Assembly: GCF_004342665.1 (NCBI RefSeq)
Contig: NZ_SMBY01000001.1
Location: 906,950-970,949, forward strand
DNA length: 64,000 nucleotides
Direction: 5' to 3'
DNA from: Samsonia erythrinae
GTDB taxonomy: Bacteria; Pseudomonadota; Gammaproteobacteria; Enterobacterales; Enterobacteriaceae
Shown here piece after piece: positions 1 to 11,122 of this stretch. How positions within the stretch are numbered: position 1 is the stretch's first letter; each line of letters begins with the position of its first letter. The notes beneath the pieces were generated by a model. That model made no database searches and had not been told where the DNA came from. It saw nothing but the letters and a program-made list of their open reading frames with translations. The position numbers and the translations under genes are program-made.

Positions 1-49
1 CCCTCTGTGAAACAAGGTCGACGCGTTTCTCTCGTTTCAATGCGCCTCA

Positions 50-712
50 TTACCGGAATAACAGCAACAGACCGAAAAACATCAGAATGACCCCGGCTCC
101 GCGCTCAATCGGGTTGATCCAGCGCGTTAAACGCAGTTGAACCCACGGACGCGCGATCAGCGCGGCGATCAACAGGTCCCACACCAGAACGACGGAGAAC
201 ATCCAGCTACCGCAGACGAGTTGCTGTATCGGCGTCACGTTTTGCCCAAGAATACTGGTCATCAGGCTGATGTAGAACAGCATGTTTTTGGGATTCAACA
301 GCGCCGAACCGAGCCCCAGCAGGAGTTGTTGACGCAGTGTCGGGCACTGGGCGGACTGTTGTTCCGCCTGTAACGATAGCGCTGAACGACTTTTCACTAA
401 CTGATAGCCAATCCAGATCAGATAAGCCGCCCCGCCTGATTTGATGACGGTAAACAGCGTGGGCGAGTGCTGAATGCCGGCCCAGCCCAGCGCCGCCAGC
501 AGGATGTAAATGCCGTTGCCCAGTGCGATGCCCAGACAAATTCCCGCGCTGCCGCGTAGCCGGTAGCGAATGGCATAGGCTGTTAGCAGAAAGAAGTCCG
601 GGCCTGGACTCAGTAGCGCCACAAAATGCGCCAGCGCGAGAGCAGGAAAATGGGCGGGAAAGAGTGCGTCGGTGGAAAAAAGGGAACTGGTGAGCGGGGG
701 GATGATCGACAT
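50..712 (-). CDS. LysE/RhtB-family amino-acid exporter
   Basis: Predicted inner-membrane exporter of about 220 residues, the usual size for the LysE/RhtB family, which expels amino acids or derivatives. The start is placed at the ATG ending at 712 (MSIIPPLTSS) because the family begins just before the first hydrophobic segment; the longer open frame upstream runs into the regulator gene. The hallmark N-terminal stretch ALLSPGPDFF is present, followed by several hydrophobic helices and a C-terminal helix ending LLLLFR. It lies 52 bp downstream of an AraC-type regulator on the same strand, so the two may be co-transcribed or the regulator may control it. The substrate cannot be told from sequence. 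Confidence 0.85.
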   Translation of the reverse strand: MSIIPPLTSSLFSTDALFPAHFPALALAHFVALLSPGPDFFLLTAYAIRYRLRGSAGICLGIALGNGIYILLAALGWAGIQHSPTLFTVIKSGGAAYLIWIGYQLVKSRSALSLQAEQQSAQCPTLRQQLLLGLGSALLNPKNMLFYISLMTSILGQNVTPIQQLVCGSWMFSVVLVWDLLIAALIARPWVQLRLTRWINPIERGAGVILMFFGLLLLFR

Positions 713-764
713 CGTATTTCTGGCCTCGATAAATAATCGAGGCCAGTCTAGACAAGGCGTTCTG

Positions 765-1610
765 CTATTTATTGTCAAATATTGATCGCGCGTACTGACC
801 CGGCGTCGCGGCAGTGTATTGCACAAAGGTTTTGTGGAAATGGCTTTGATCGCAGAAGCCGCTCTGATAGCTGGCATCAACCAGCGGCGTGCCTTGCTTC
901 AGTAGCGATTTGGCATACTCAATGCGGGCATTATTAAGGAATGCCATCGGTGTTATACCGGTATCGCGACGAAACTGGCGCACAAGGGTTTCACGTCGCA
1001 GGTTGAGCTCCTCTGCCAGCGTTTCCAGCGAGGGCGCCGCCTGTAAATTGTTCAGCAGGCGTTCACGTATGTGGCGAGTGGTGGTTTGCGACGCATGAGG
1101 CGGCAATGCGGGTAAACGGGTTGGCGCCGGCAGGCAGTATTGTCGCCAAATAGGGAGCAGCATCGCGTTGAGCTGACGATCCGCCGAGGCGATGTCTCCC
1201 CGATGCAGCAAGGCAATGACATGTTGATAATGCGTGAATCGTGCGGGATCGCGTAAGACGACGCAGTTGCAATACAGAGTATCGACCTGATAACCACAAT
1301 GCGCGGCGATCTGATCGCGGCACCATTCGGCATCCAGATAAAGCATATGATAACTGCGTGTTTTGCCGGGCAATGGATTACAGCTGTGCGGCTGTTGGGG
1401 ATCGATAAAAATCAAATCGCCGGCCTGTAAGTGGTGAACATTGTTACGGTAATGGCATCGCGTCTCGCCTTGCACTATCGCCCCAATCGAGAATTGCGTA
1501 TGGCTGTGTGTTTTGTAAGCAAGGCTGCTGTTGTGCGTGCTGCGGCTTTCAACATGCGGTAACCGCGGCGAAAACCAGTAGGATTGGTTAATGGCGTGGA
1601 CCGAAGACAT
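765..1610 (-). CDS. AraC-family transcriptional regulator
   Basis: 281-residue regulator with an N-terminal cupin-like ligand-binding half (THSHTQFSIGAIVQGE, then QAGDLIFIDPQQPHSC) and a C-terminal double helix-turn-helix half (SLETLAEELNLRRETLVRQF, then YQSGFCDQSHFHKTFVQY). This is the layout of AraC proteins that sense a small molecule with the N-terminal domain. It is followed by the LysE-type exporter and is divergent from dinG across about 150 bp. It most likely controls the exporter, but that is inference from position. The inducer is unknown. Confidence 0.88.
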   Translation of the reverse strand: MSSVHAINQSYWFSPRLPHVESRSTHNSSLAYKTHSHTQFSIGAIVQGETRCHYRNNVHHLQAGDLIFIDPQQPHSCNPLPGKTRSYHMLYLDAEWCRDQIAAHCGYQVDTLYCNCVVLRDPARFTHYQHVIALLHRGDIASADRQLNAMLLPIWRQYCLPAPTRLPALPPHASQTTTRHIRERLLNNLQAAPSLETLAEELNLRRETLVRQFRRDTGITPMAFLNNARIEYAKSLLKQGTPLVDASYQSGFCDQSHFHKTFVQYTAATPGQYARSIFDNK

Positions 1611-1757
1611 AGTATACCGCTCACGATAACGACAGAGGGTTTTTACCCTAATCGCTGGCGGGGAAATTGTCGAGGCCGGGATCCGCCATGATATCGGCTG
1701 ACGTCGCCGGGCGTCTGTGGGACAATACGGTTCGGATTACACAGATACAGAGTAGGC

Positions 1758-3860
1758 ATGACGCTGTCCCCCGCAATAAAATTGCAGATTGGTCAATGGT
1801 ATAAGGCCCTGCAACAGCAAATTCCGGATTTTGTTTCCCGCGTCCCCCAGCGACAGATGATTGCCGAAGTGGCGAAAACGCTGGCGGGCGATTATCCACG
1901 CCATCTGGTGATTGAAGCGCCGACCGGCGTCGGGAAAACGCTGTCTTACCTGATTCCGGGCATTGCCGTGGGGCGTGCTGAAGAGAAAACGCTGGTGGTC
2001 AGTACGGCGAATGTCGCCTTACAGGATCAGATTTACAGCAAAGATCTACCGCTGTTGCAGCGGTTTATTCCGGAACTGAAATTTACCGCCGCATTTGGTC
2101 GTCGTCGTTATATTTGCCCGCGCAATCTGGCGATGTTGGCAACCGATCCCGATGCGCAGGGGGATTTGCCGCTCTTTCTGGATGATGAACTGATGTCCGC
2201 CAGCAAGGAGGAAAAGCGCACCTGTGTACGGCTTGAGAAAGCGCTGCAAGGCCACGTCTGGGACGGACTGCGCGACCATTATCAGGATTCGATTGACGAT
2301 AGCCTGTGGCAGAAGCTGAGTACCGACAAAGCGAACTGTCTTGCGCACAACTGCCATTATTATCGTGAGTGCCCGTTCTTCATCGCACGGCGTGAGATCG
2401 AACAGGCCGATGTGGTCGTCACCAACCATGCTTTGGTGATGGCGGCGATGGAAAGCGAGTCGGTACTGCCTCCCCCCAAAAATCTCCTGCTGGTGCTTGA
2501 TGAAGGGCACCACATTCCCGACGTTGCCCGCGATACGCTGGAGATGTCCGGTGATATTCATCCGGCTTATATGATGGCGCAGCTAGAACAGCTGGTGCAG
2601 CTCATCGGGCAATGTATGGCGCAGTTTGCCCCTAAATCACCGCCGCGACTGGCTAACAGCGAACGGTTAACCAGCCACTGTGAGGAGATCCGCGAGTGCG
2701 TGCTGTCTTTCTCGCAAATGTGCGGGCTGTTTCTTCCGCCTGACGGGCAGGAAACCGAGTACCGCTTTGCGATGGGCAAAATGCCGGATGAAATGCGTGA
2801 ACTCTGCGTGCGGTTATTCAAATTAACCGACACGCTGCGGGCGCTGGCGGAGTATATGCTTAATGACCTGAGTGAGAAAACCGGGAAGCATGACGTGGTG
2901 CGCGTCTATCAGGCGCTGCTGAAAATGAGCCGCCAACAGGGCTACCTTGAGTCTATGAGTAAACTGTGGCGGCTGGCGGCAATGGAGAAGTCATCAAACG
3001 CGCCGGTGTCTAAATGGGTCACGCGGGAAATGCGTGATAACCAACCGCATCTTCACCTGCACTGTGCGGGGATCCGCGTCTGCGATCAGCTTGAAAGGCT
3101 GCTGTGGAGTAAGGTGTCGCACATCGTGGTCACCTCGGCAACGCTGCGCTCGCTGAACAGTTTTGCGCGCATACAGGAGCTTTCCGGTCTGGGCGAAGAG
3201 GAAGGGGATACATTCATCGCGCTGGATTCGCCGTTCAACCACCGCGAGCAGGGACGGCTGGTGATCCCCAACCTGCGTTATGAACCGCTGATGGAATCTG
3301 AGGCGCAGCATATTGCTGAAATGGCGCAGTTTTTCCGGGCGGAGTTAAAACAGGATAAGCATAAAGGCATGCTGATGCTGTTTGCCAGCCAGCGCGCCAT
3401 GCAGCTTTTTCTGACCCAGGTCAGCGACTTACGCCTCATGCTGCTGGTTCAGGGAGATAAGCCGCGCTACAGACTGGTCGAGCTGCATCGCCAGCGGGTA
3501 CGGGAAGGGCAGACGAGCGTACTGATGGGGTTACAATCTTTCGCAGAAGGACTGGATTTGAAAGGAGAACTGCTGTCTCAGGTGCATATCCATAAAATCG
3601 CGTTTCCGCCCATCGACAGCCCGGTGATTGTAACGGAGGGCGAATGGTTGAAAAGCCTCAAACGGCATCCGTTTATCGTACAAAGTTTGCCCAGCGCCTC
3701 GTTTAACCTCATTCAGCAGGTTGGACGTCTTATTCGCAGCCACGACTGTTTTGGTGAGATCGTCATTTACGATCGCCGCCTGCTGACTAAAGGCTATGGC
3801 GCACAACTGCTGGCGGCGCTTCCCGTGTTCCCGATTGAACAGCGGAATATGCCGAAATAA
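1758..3860 (+). CDS. dinG: ATP-dependent 5'-3' DNA helicase DinG
   Basis: 700-residue XPD-like superfamily 2 helicase that resolves R-loops and unwinds forked or G4 DNA. Walker A is APTGVGKT at residues 54-61 and the DEGH box is at 248-251. The four cysteines of the iron-sulphur cluster sit at 120, 194, 199 and 205, the positions known for E. coli DinG. The C-terminal motif FNLIQQVGRLIRS is intact. The protein ends shortly after FPIEQRNMPK, so the basic tail found in the E. coli protein is missing. E. coli has ybiB directly behind dinG; here about 24 kb (protease operon and tailocin) separates them. Confidence 0.97.
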   Translation: MTLSPAIKLQIGQWYKALQQQIPDFVSRVPQRQMIAEVAKTLAGDYPRHLVIEAPTGVGKTLSYLIPGIAVGRAEEKTLVVSTANVALQDQIYSKDLPLLQRFIPELKFTAAFGRRRYICPRNLAMLATDPDAQGDLPLFLDDELMSASKEEKRTCVRLEKALQGHVWDGLRDHYQDSIDDSLWQKLSTDKANCLAHNCHYYRECPFFIARREIEQADVVVTNHALVMAAMESESVLPPPKNLLLVLDEGHHIPDVARDTLEMSGDIHPAYMMAQLEQLVQLIGQCMAQFAPKSPPRLANSERLTSHCEEIRECVLSFSQMCGLFLPPDGQETEYRFAMGKMPDEMRELCVRLFKLTDTLRALAEYMLNDLSEKTGKHDVVRVYQALLKMSRQQGYLESMSKLWRLAAMEKSSNAPVSKWVTREMRDNQPHLHLHCAGIRVCDQLERLLWSKVSHIVVTSATLRSLNSFARIQELSGLGEEEGDTFIALDSPFNHREQGRLVIPNLRYEPLMESEAQHIAEMAQFFRAELKQDKHKGMLMLFASQRAMQLFLTQVSDLRLMLLVQGDKPRYRLVELHRQRVREGQTSVLMGLQSFAEGLDLKGELLSQVHIHKIAFPPIDSPVIVTEGEWLKSLKRHPFIVQSLPSASFNLIQQVGRLIRSHDCFGEIVIYDRRLLTKGYGAQLLAALPVFPIEQRNMPK

Positions 3861-5860
<2,000 letters not shown>

Positions 5861-5866
5861 TGTATC

Positions 5867-5898
5867 AAGGACGGGGGAACCCGTCCTTTTCTTATTTT
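5867..5898 (+). terminator. Intrinsic terminator between protease and inhibitor genes
   Basis: AAGGACGGG pairs with CCCGTCCTT around a GGAA loop (5867-5888) and is followed by TTCTTATTTT. It lies between the protease stop and the inhibitor start. It would lower expression of inh-prtDEF relative to the abundant protease, or those genes may rely on read-through. Confidence 0.75.
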
Positions 5899-5912
5899 GG
5901 TCTGGGGCCTCT

Positions 5913-6275
5913 ATGAAAAAGTTAATCATCGCGGCGCTGTTAAGTGCGATAAGCGGAGGATGTATGGCAAGTAGTCTGAAGTTGCCTTCGGCAAGTGAGC
6001 TAAGCGGCGTATGGCAATTGCGCGGCGGGGAACAGCAATGTGACGTTGTGCTGCGCGATATGCCGTTGGTGGATAATACCTGGCGTCTTGATGGCGACGC
6101 GCAGTGCTTGAAAACGCTGCTGCCGGATGTACCGGCCGGATGGCGACCGACGCCGGACGGTATCACGCTGACGCGTGAGCAGGGGCAGGCCGTGGCGTTT
6201 TTCAGCAAGGGAAAAGAGGGCTATACGTTGATATTGCCTGATGGCGATACGCGAACTCTGCACAAACAGCCCTGA
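5913..6275 (+). CDS. inh: Periplasmic inhibitor of the secreted metalloprotease (Inh family)
   Basis: 120-residue precursor. The N-terminus [19 protein letters not shown] is a Sec signal; the mature protein likely starts [13 protein letters not shown], as in Erwinia protease inhibitors whose N-terminus plugs the protease active site. Two cysteines (in GEQQCDV and DAQCLKT) can form the family disulphide. The open frame extends 20 codons further upstream, but the ATG at 5913 gives the proper signal peptide. It sits between protease and secretion genes. The role is to protect the periplasm from protease that leaks or folds early. A cysteine occurs in the signal peptide, but GGC is a poor lipobox. 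Confidence 0.9.
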   Translation: MKKLIIAALLSAISGGCMASSLKLPSASELSGVWQLRGGEQQCDVVLRDMPLVDNTWRLDGDAQCLKTLLPDVPAGWRPTPDGITLTREQGQAVAFFSKGKEGYTLILPDGDTRTLHKQP

Positions 6276-6292
6276 CAGGAGAGACAAACGCA

Positions 6293-8020
6293 GTGAGTCA
6301 ACTATCAGATAAGGAACGTTCATTGTTGAGTATACTGCGTCCTTTCCGGCGCAGCTTCTGGAGCATCGGTATTTTCAGCGCCATCGTTAATCTGCTGATG
6401 TTGTCGCCTTCTCTCTATATGCTCCAGGTCTACGATCGCGTGCTGGCTTCGGGCAATGGCACAACGCTGTTAATGCTGACCTTGCTGATCGCCGGGTTAG
6501 GGGTATTTATGGCGGCGCTGGAATGGGTAAGGAGCCTGATCGTCGTCAGGTTGGGAACCCGGATCGATCTGCAACTCAATCAACAGGTCTTTAATGCCGC
6601 GTTTGAGCGCAATCTGGAAGCGGGTGAAGCCAAGGCTGGTCAGGCATTGAACGACCTCACGCTACTACGGCAGTTTATTACGGGCAATGCGTTGTTTGCC
6701 TTTTTCGATATTCCCTGGTTCCCGTGTTTTCTGCTGGTGCTGTTTATGATCCACCCGACGCTCGGTCTGCTGGCTTTAGGGGGAACAGGAGTATTGGTAT
6801 CGCTGGCGTGGCTCAATCAATTTCTCACCACGTCGGCGTTGGAAAAAGCCAGTGACGAGGCGCGACAGGCGACCCACCTTGCCGATACGCAATTACGTAA
6901 TGCAGAAGTCATTGAATCGATGGGGATGTTGCCCTATTTGCGCCAACGCTGGCTGAAGCAGCACTACCGTTTTATTACTCAGCAAAACCTTGCCAGCGAG
7001 CGGGCTGCGGTCGTCGGCGCCGCCTCAAAGCATTCGCGGATTTTTCTGCAATCCTTGATGCTGGGCGTGGGGGCGATGTTAGCGATAAAGAATGAGATTA
7101 CGCCGGGAATGATGATTGCGGGATCTATCCTTGTCGGACGCGTCCTGAGCCCCATCGATCAGCTTATCGGCATCTGGAAGCCACTGAGCAGCGCACGGCA
7201 AGCCTGGCAGCGCCTTAACCGTATTATGGCGGCCTATCCGCCGAGAGCGGATAGCATGGCGTTGCCCCCGCCAGTTGGTCAGCTTAGCGTTGAAGGCGTG
7301 TCATTGCTGACGCCGCAGAGAAGCGCCAGACTACAGGATATCCACTTCTCGCTTCAGGCGGGGGAAACGTTGGCTATTCTCGGGGCGTCGGGTTCCGGTA
7401 AGTCAACGCTGGCGCGCCTGCTGGTCGCGACGCAAGCGCCGACGCGCGGTAAAGTCCGGCTGGATGGCGCCGATCTCAGTCAGGCGGATAAGACCGCGTT
7501 TGGCCCGGCAATGGGCTATCTGCCGCAAGATGTACAGCTGTTTAAAGGCACGCTGGCTGAAAATATCGCCCGGTTCGGTGAGCACGATGCGGAAAAGATT
7601 GTCGCGGCAGCGAAGCTGGCAGGTGTGCATGAAATGATCCTGAATCAGCCTCAGGGGTACGACACGCCGCTGGGGGAGGATGGCAATGGGTTATCTGGCG
7701 GCCAGCGCCAGCGTATCGCGCTGGCGCGCGCGGTCTATGGCGGCCCTCGCTTACTGGTTCTTGATGAACCTAACGCCAGTCTTGATAGCGAAGGGGAAGT
7801 CGCGCTGGCTCAGGCGATTTCACAGCTTCAGCAACGTGGGGCAACCGTCGTGCTGATTACCCATCGCCCGGCGTTGACGACGCTGGCGCATAAGATTCTG
7901 GTACTTAACCAGGGGAGGCAACAGCGTTTCGGGCCTGCGCGCGATATTCTGAGCGAGTTACAGTCTCGCCGTGCCGCCAACCAACCACAAATGGCGCCTT
8001 TTGTCGCTGCCCGGCAGTAG
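6293..8020 (+). CDS. prtD: Type I secretion permease/ATPase PrtD
   Basis: 575-residue inner-membrane ABC exporter of the PrtD/AprD type. The N-terminal half has the transmembrane domain without a peptidase-like extension; the C-terminal half is the ATPase with Walker [10 protein letters not shown] at 364-372, signature LSGGQRQR from about 467, and Walker [13 protein letters not shown]. The start is GTG at 6293, supported by AGGAGAG about nine bases upstream. It recognises the C-terminal signal of the metalloprotease and powers export together with PrtE and PrtF, which follow closely. Confidence 0.95.
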   Translation: MSQLSDKERSLLSILRPFRRSFWSIGIFSAIVNLLMLSPSLYMLQVYDRVLASGNGTTLLMLTLLIAGLGVFMAALEWVRSLIVVRLGTRIDLQLNQQVFNAAFERNLEAGEAKAGQALNDLTLLRQFITGNALFAFFDIPWFPCFLLVLFMIHPTLGLLALGGTGVLVSLAWLNQFLTTSALEKASDEARQATHLADTQLRNAEVIESMGMLPYLRQRWLKQHYRFITQQNLASERAAVVGAASKHSRIFLQSLMLGVGAMLAIKNEITPGMMIAGSILVGRVLSPIDQLIGIWKPLSSARQAWQRLNRIMAAYPPRADSMALPPPVGQLSVEGVSLLTPQRSARLQDIHFSLQAGETLAILGASGSGKSTLARLLVATQAPTRGKVRLDGADLSQADKTAFGPAMGYLPQDVQLFKGTLAENIARFGEHDAEKIVAAAKLAGVHEMILNQPQGYDTPLGEDGNGLSGGQRQRIALARAVYGGPRLLVLDEPNASLDSEGEVALAQAISQLQQRGATVVLITHRPALTTLAHKILVLNQGRQQRFGPARDILSELQSRRAANQPQMAPFVAARQ

Positions 8021-8047
8021 CAGGAAACACGGTAAACAGGGAACGTT

Positions 8048-9376
8048 ATGTCCGCACTTGAATTGAGCGAAGAGAATAGGGACCAGATAGCGCAGCGCGA
8101 TGAGCAGCGCGCCGTGCGTCTGGGATGGTGGCTGGTGCTGGCCGGTTTTGGCGGGTTTCTTCTTTGGGCGCTGTTTGCTCCGCTGGATAAGGGAGTAATG
8201 GTAAAGGGCAGCGTCGTGATCTCCGGTAACCGCAAGGTGGTACAGCATAATCAGGGCGGTATCATCGATCGGATTAGGGTGAAAGATGGCGATAGGATCG
8301 AAGCCGGGCAGGTTCTGTTCACGCTGAACGCGGTGGATGCGCGTTCGGCGAGTGAGGGGTTGGACGGTCAGTATGTGCAACTGGTGGCGAGGGAAAGCCG
8401 GTTGCTCGCCGAGCAGCGCCGCCTGAATGATATCGTGATGACGCCCCAACTGGGACAGATAGCGGCAAGGCCGGCGGTGGGCGTGATTACGGCGTTACAG
8501 CGCGACTTACTGCGCAGCCGTCAGCAGTCGCTTAAGCTGGAAGCGGAAGGGATACGCACCAGTATCGCGGGGATGGAAGCGTCGCTTAGCGCGCAGCAGC
8601 AGGTGATGGCCAGTAAGCAGAATCAGCGTGATACGTTGGAACAACAGCTGCAAGGGCTGCGTTCACTCGCGGCGGAAAATTATGTGCCGCGCAACAAAAT
8701 GCTGGAGAGCGAGCGTCTGCTGGCGCAGCTCAAAGGGGATATCGCGCAACTAACGGGGGAGATGAACCGGACGCGTCGCGATATTGAACAGCAGACGTTA
8801 TTGATCGCACAGCGCCAGCAGGAGTATGACAAAGAGGTGAACAGCGAACTGGCGGAGGTTCAGGCGCTGTTGAACGACGTTGCCAGCCAGAAGGAAAAAG
8901 CGGATTTCAATCTGGCGAATATACAGTTACGGGCGCCCGTTTCCGGTACGGTCGTCGGACTAAAAGTGTTTACCGAAGGGGGCGTGGTTTCGCCCGGACA
9001 AACGCTTCTGGAGATCGTACCAGACGATCAGCCTTTACTGGTGGATGCGCGTCTGCCTGTTGAACTGGTGGATAAAGTCTGGTCGGGGCTCCCCGTCGAG
9101 CTTCAATTTGTCGCGTTTAACCAAAGCACGACGCCGCGCGTAGCGGGAACCGTCGAGCTGCTTTCTGCCGACCGCCTGCTGGATGAACGAGACGGCTCAC
9201 CCTATTACAGCCTGCGCATACAGGTGGATGAGGCAGGGAAACGTGCATTGCAGGGACTGGCGATTAAACCGGGTATGCCAGTGCAAGGCTTTATTCGTAC
9301 CGGAGAACGTTCGTTCGTCAATTATTTATTTAAGCCTTTAATGGATCGCCTGCATCTGGCATTAACGGAAGAGTAA
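8048..9376 (+). CDS. prtE: Type I secretion membrane-fusion protein PrtE
   Basis: 442-residue HlyD-family periplasmic adaptor. A single transmembrane segment lies at about 25-44 (LGWWLVLAGFGGFLLWALFA), followed by a lipoyl/barrel-sandwich part (KGSVVISGNRKVVQHNQGGI), a long coiled-coil hairpin at about 120-290 and the returning barrel domain (RAPVSGTVVGLKVFTEGGVV). It bridges PrtD in the inner membrane to PrtF in the outer membrane. It is 27 bp downstream of prtD and two bases upstream of prtF, so the three form one operon. Confidence 0.95.
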   Translation: MSALELSEENRDQIAQRDEQRAVRLGWWLVLAGFGGFLLWALFAPLDKGVMVKGSVVISGNRKVVQHNQGGIIDRIRVKDGDRIEAGQVLFTLNAVDARSASEGLDGQYVQLVARESRLLAEQRRLNDIVMTPQLGQIAARPAVGVITALQRDLLRSRQQSLKLEAEGIRTSIAGMEASLSAQQQVMASKQNQRDTLEQQLQGLRSLAAENYVPRNKMLESERLLAQLKGDIAQLTGEMNRTRRDIEQQTLLIAQRQQEYDKEVNSELAEVQALLNDVASQKEKADFNLANIQLRAPVSGTVVGLKVFTEGGVVSPGQTLLEIVPDDQPLLVDARLPVELVDKVWSGLPVELQFVAFNQSTTPRVAGTVELLSADRLLDERDGSPYYSLRIQVDEAGKRALQGLAIKPGMPVQGFIRTGERSFVNYLFKPLMDRLHLALTEE

Positions 9377-9378
9377 TC

Positions 9379-10716
9379 ATGCAAAGGATCGCGATAATTG
9401 TGCTGGCCGGGCTATTTTCTTCCGGCGTCAGCGCGTTAGGACTACTTGATGCCTGGGAATTGGCGCTGCGTAATGATGCTCAGTTCCGTGCTGCGGGGTA
9501 TGCGCGTGAGGCTGGTCAGGAAGAACCGGCGATCGGACGCGCCGGCTTACTACCGGCGCTCCAATATAGCTATGGCGCAAACCGCAGTCATTCCAAAGTC
9601 ACCCAAACGGACAGTCTGGCGGATAGCACGCTAAAACGCGATTACAACAGCTACACCTCAACGCTGTCGCTACGTCAGCCGCTGCTGGATTATGCCGCCT
9701 GGGCGCGCTATCAGCAGGGGATGGCCCGTAAATTGATGGCCGATCAGCGTTTTCGCGAACGCAGTCAGGATCTCATGGTTCGGCTATACAAAGCGTGGAG
9801 CGACGCGCTACTGGCGCAGGAAAAACTGCAACTGCTGGATGCACAGCAGCGGGCCTATCAGGCACAACTGGCGCTAAATAAACGTCTGCTGTCGGCGGGG
9901 GAAGGCACGCTGACAGACATGCGGGAAACGGAAGCGCGTTTTATGCTGACCGAAGCGCAGCGCATCGAACAGCAGGATAATCTGGATGCCGCGTTAACCG
10001 AGCTGGAAAATATGATCGGTACGACGCTGGATATTAGGGCGCTGCACTCTCTGACGTTCACTCAATTGCCGTCTTCAGCGTCGGACCGGCGGACATTGGC
10101 GCAGTGGCGCGATCTTGCCATACAGCATAATGCTAATCTGGGGGCGCAGCGCGAGGAGTTGGCCGTTAGCCGCTATGAGATAGAGCGGAGTCGTGCGGGG
10201 CATCTGCCTACGCTGTCGCTGGTCGCGTCGTCGCGTAATAGCCGCTCGGAGAGCGAGTATAACTACAACCAGAAATACAATACGCAGAGCGTCGGCCTGC
10301 AACTGAATGTCCCGCTCTATTCTGGTGGCGGGGTGTCGGCATCCATGCGGCAGGCGGCGGCGGAATACCAGCAACATCAGGCGGAGCTGGACGATCAGAC
10401 GCGGCAGACGCTGGCTGAATTGAAAAAGTACTATAACTTGTATAACAACGGCGTGGCGAAAATAAAGGCCTGGCAAATGACGGCAGCGTCCGCGCAAGAG
10501 GCGGTCAACGCCACACGACTGAGCGTGGCGGGCGGCGAACGTATTAATCTGGATATCCTGCTGGCCGAGCAGGATTGGTACAACGCTCGACGGGAACTGG
10601 CGGAAGCAAAATACAGCTGGTTGCAGGCGTGGCTGTTGCTGCGTTATACCGCGGGGACATTGAATGAGAAAGATATCCTGCAATTGGCGGCATGGTTCCA
10701 GCCGATCCCTGCGTGA
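9379..10716 (+). CDS. prtF: Outer-membrane channel of the protease secretion system PrtF
   Basis: 445-residue TolC-family outer-membrane factor. The signal peptide MQRIAIIVLAGLFSSGVSA (1-19) is followed by the two repeated helical/strand halves typical of the family (for example LRQPLLDYAAWARYQQGM and LNVPLYSGGGVSASMRQA). It completes the protease exporter. No terminator is seen after the stop at 10716; a repeated tailocin promoter-like motif begins three bases later and the lysis genes follow in the same direction. Confidence 0.94.
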   Translation: MQRIAIIVLAGLFSSGVSALGLLDAWELALRNDAQFRAAGYAREAGQEEPAIGRAGLLPALQYSYGANRSHSKVTQTDSLADSTLKRDYNSYTSTLSLRQPLLDYAAWARYQQGMARKLMADQRFRERSQDLMVRLYKAWSDALLAQEKLQLLDAQQRAYQAQLALNKRLLSAGEGTLTDMRETEARFMLTEAQRIEQQDNLDAALTELENMIGTTLDIRALHSLTFTQLPSSASDRRTLAQWRDLAIQHNANLGAQREELAVSRYEIERSRAGHLPTLSLVASSRNSRSESEYNYNQKYNTQSVGLQLNVPLYSGGGVSASMRQAAAEYQQHQAELDDQTRQTLAELKKYYNLYNNGVAKIKAWQMTAASAQEAVNATRLSVAGGERINLDILLAEQDWYNARRELAEAKYSWLQAWLLLRYTAGTLNEKDILQLAAWFQPIPA

Positions 10717-10718
10717 TA

Positions 10719-10736
10719 CTTAAACCCCTTTAAAAT
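10719..10736 (+). promoter_or_regulatory. Tailocin shared 18-bp motif, copy A
   Basis: CTTAAACCCCTTTAAAAT, 56 bases before the holin start. It shares spacing with three other copies ahead of tailocin gene blocks (13124, 15863, 21800). TAAAAT could serve as a -10 element, and TTAAA-CCCC-TTTAA forms a dyad suited to a protein operator. Function is inferred from repetition and position. Confidence 0.5.
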
Positions 10737-10763
10737 CACCCGTTCTCGTTATTTTACATAATG

Positions 10764-10785
10764 GCCTCCATTCTTATCAGGAGGC
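10764..10785 (+). promoter_or_regulatory. Hairpin covering the holin ribosome binding site
   Basis: GCCTCC (10764-10769) can pair with GGAGGC (10780-10785), which contains the strong Shine-Dalgarno AGGAGG of the holin gene (GTG start at 10792). Pairing would hide the ribosome binding site and damp translation of the first lysis gene. The structure is seen in sequence; the regulatory effect is inferred. Confidence 0.45.
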
Positions 10786-10791
10786 ATTATC

Positions 10792-11121
10792 GTGAAAAAA
10801 ATCAAAAAACCGCGCCTGACCGGCTGGATTGTGACATCGGTCTTGCTGTTTGGCGTTATCGGGCTGTTTTCCCCCCAGCAGCTACCGGTCACTGTCTATA
10901 AACTCTCACTGATCTCTCTCGCCGCCGTATTAGGTTACTGGCTGGATCGGTCGCTCTTTCCCAAAGCGCGCCCTGGCCTGTTTCTCGAACAAGGCGATAT
11001 TCCCGCCCGTCAAGGGCGTTTTCCGGTTCGGGAAGGGCACCACACGGTTTTTGCCGCCGCGATGTTACGCCGCGCGCTGATTGTCTCAGCCGTTTGCATC
11101 GGCGTGGCGATGGGGCTGTGA
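10792..11121 (+). CDS. Putative phage holin
   Basis: 109-residue small membrane protein with three predicted hydrophobic segments: about 11-28 (GWIVTSVLLFGVIGLF), about 35-52 (VYKLSLISLAAVLGYWL) and 91-109 (LRRALIVSAVCIGVAMGL). It heads a cassette with a transglycosylase and Rz/Rz1 spanins, the position of the holin in Mu-like phages. It would open the inner membrane so the muralytic enzyme reaches the cell wall and the particles escape. The start is GTG after AGGAGG. The stop is one base before the next ATG, so the two are translationally coupled. Confidence 0.75.
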   Translation: MKKIKKPRLTGWIVTSVLLFGVIGLFSPQQLPVTVYKLSLISLAAVLGYWLDRSLFPKARPGLFLEQGDIPARQGRFPVREGHHTVFAAAMLRRALIVSAVCIGVAMGL

Positions 11122-11122
11122 T

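Noticed and set aside
5913..5963. Inhibitor as a lipoprotein
   Set aside because: The cysteine in the signal region follows GG rather than a proper lipobox, and known Inh proteins are cleaved after the following MA.
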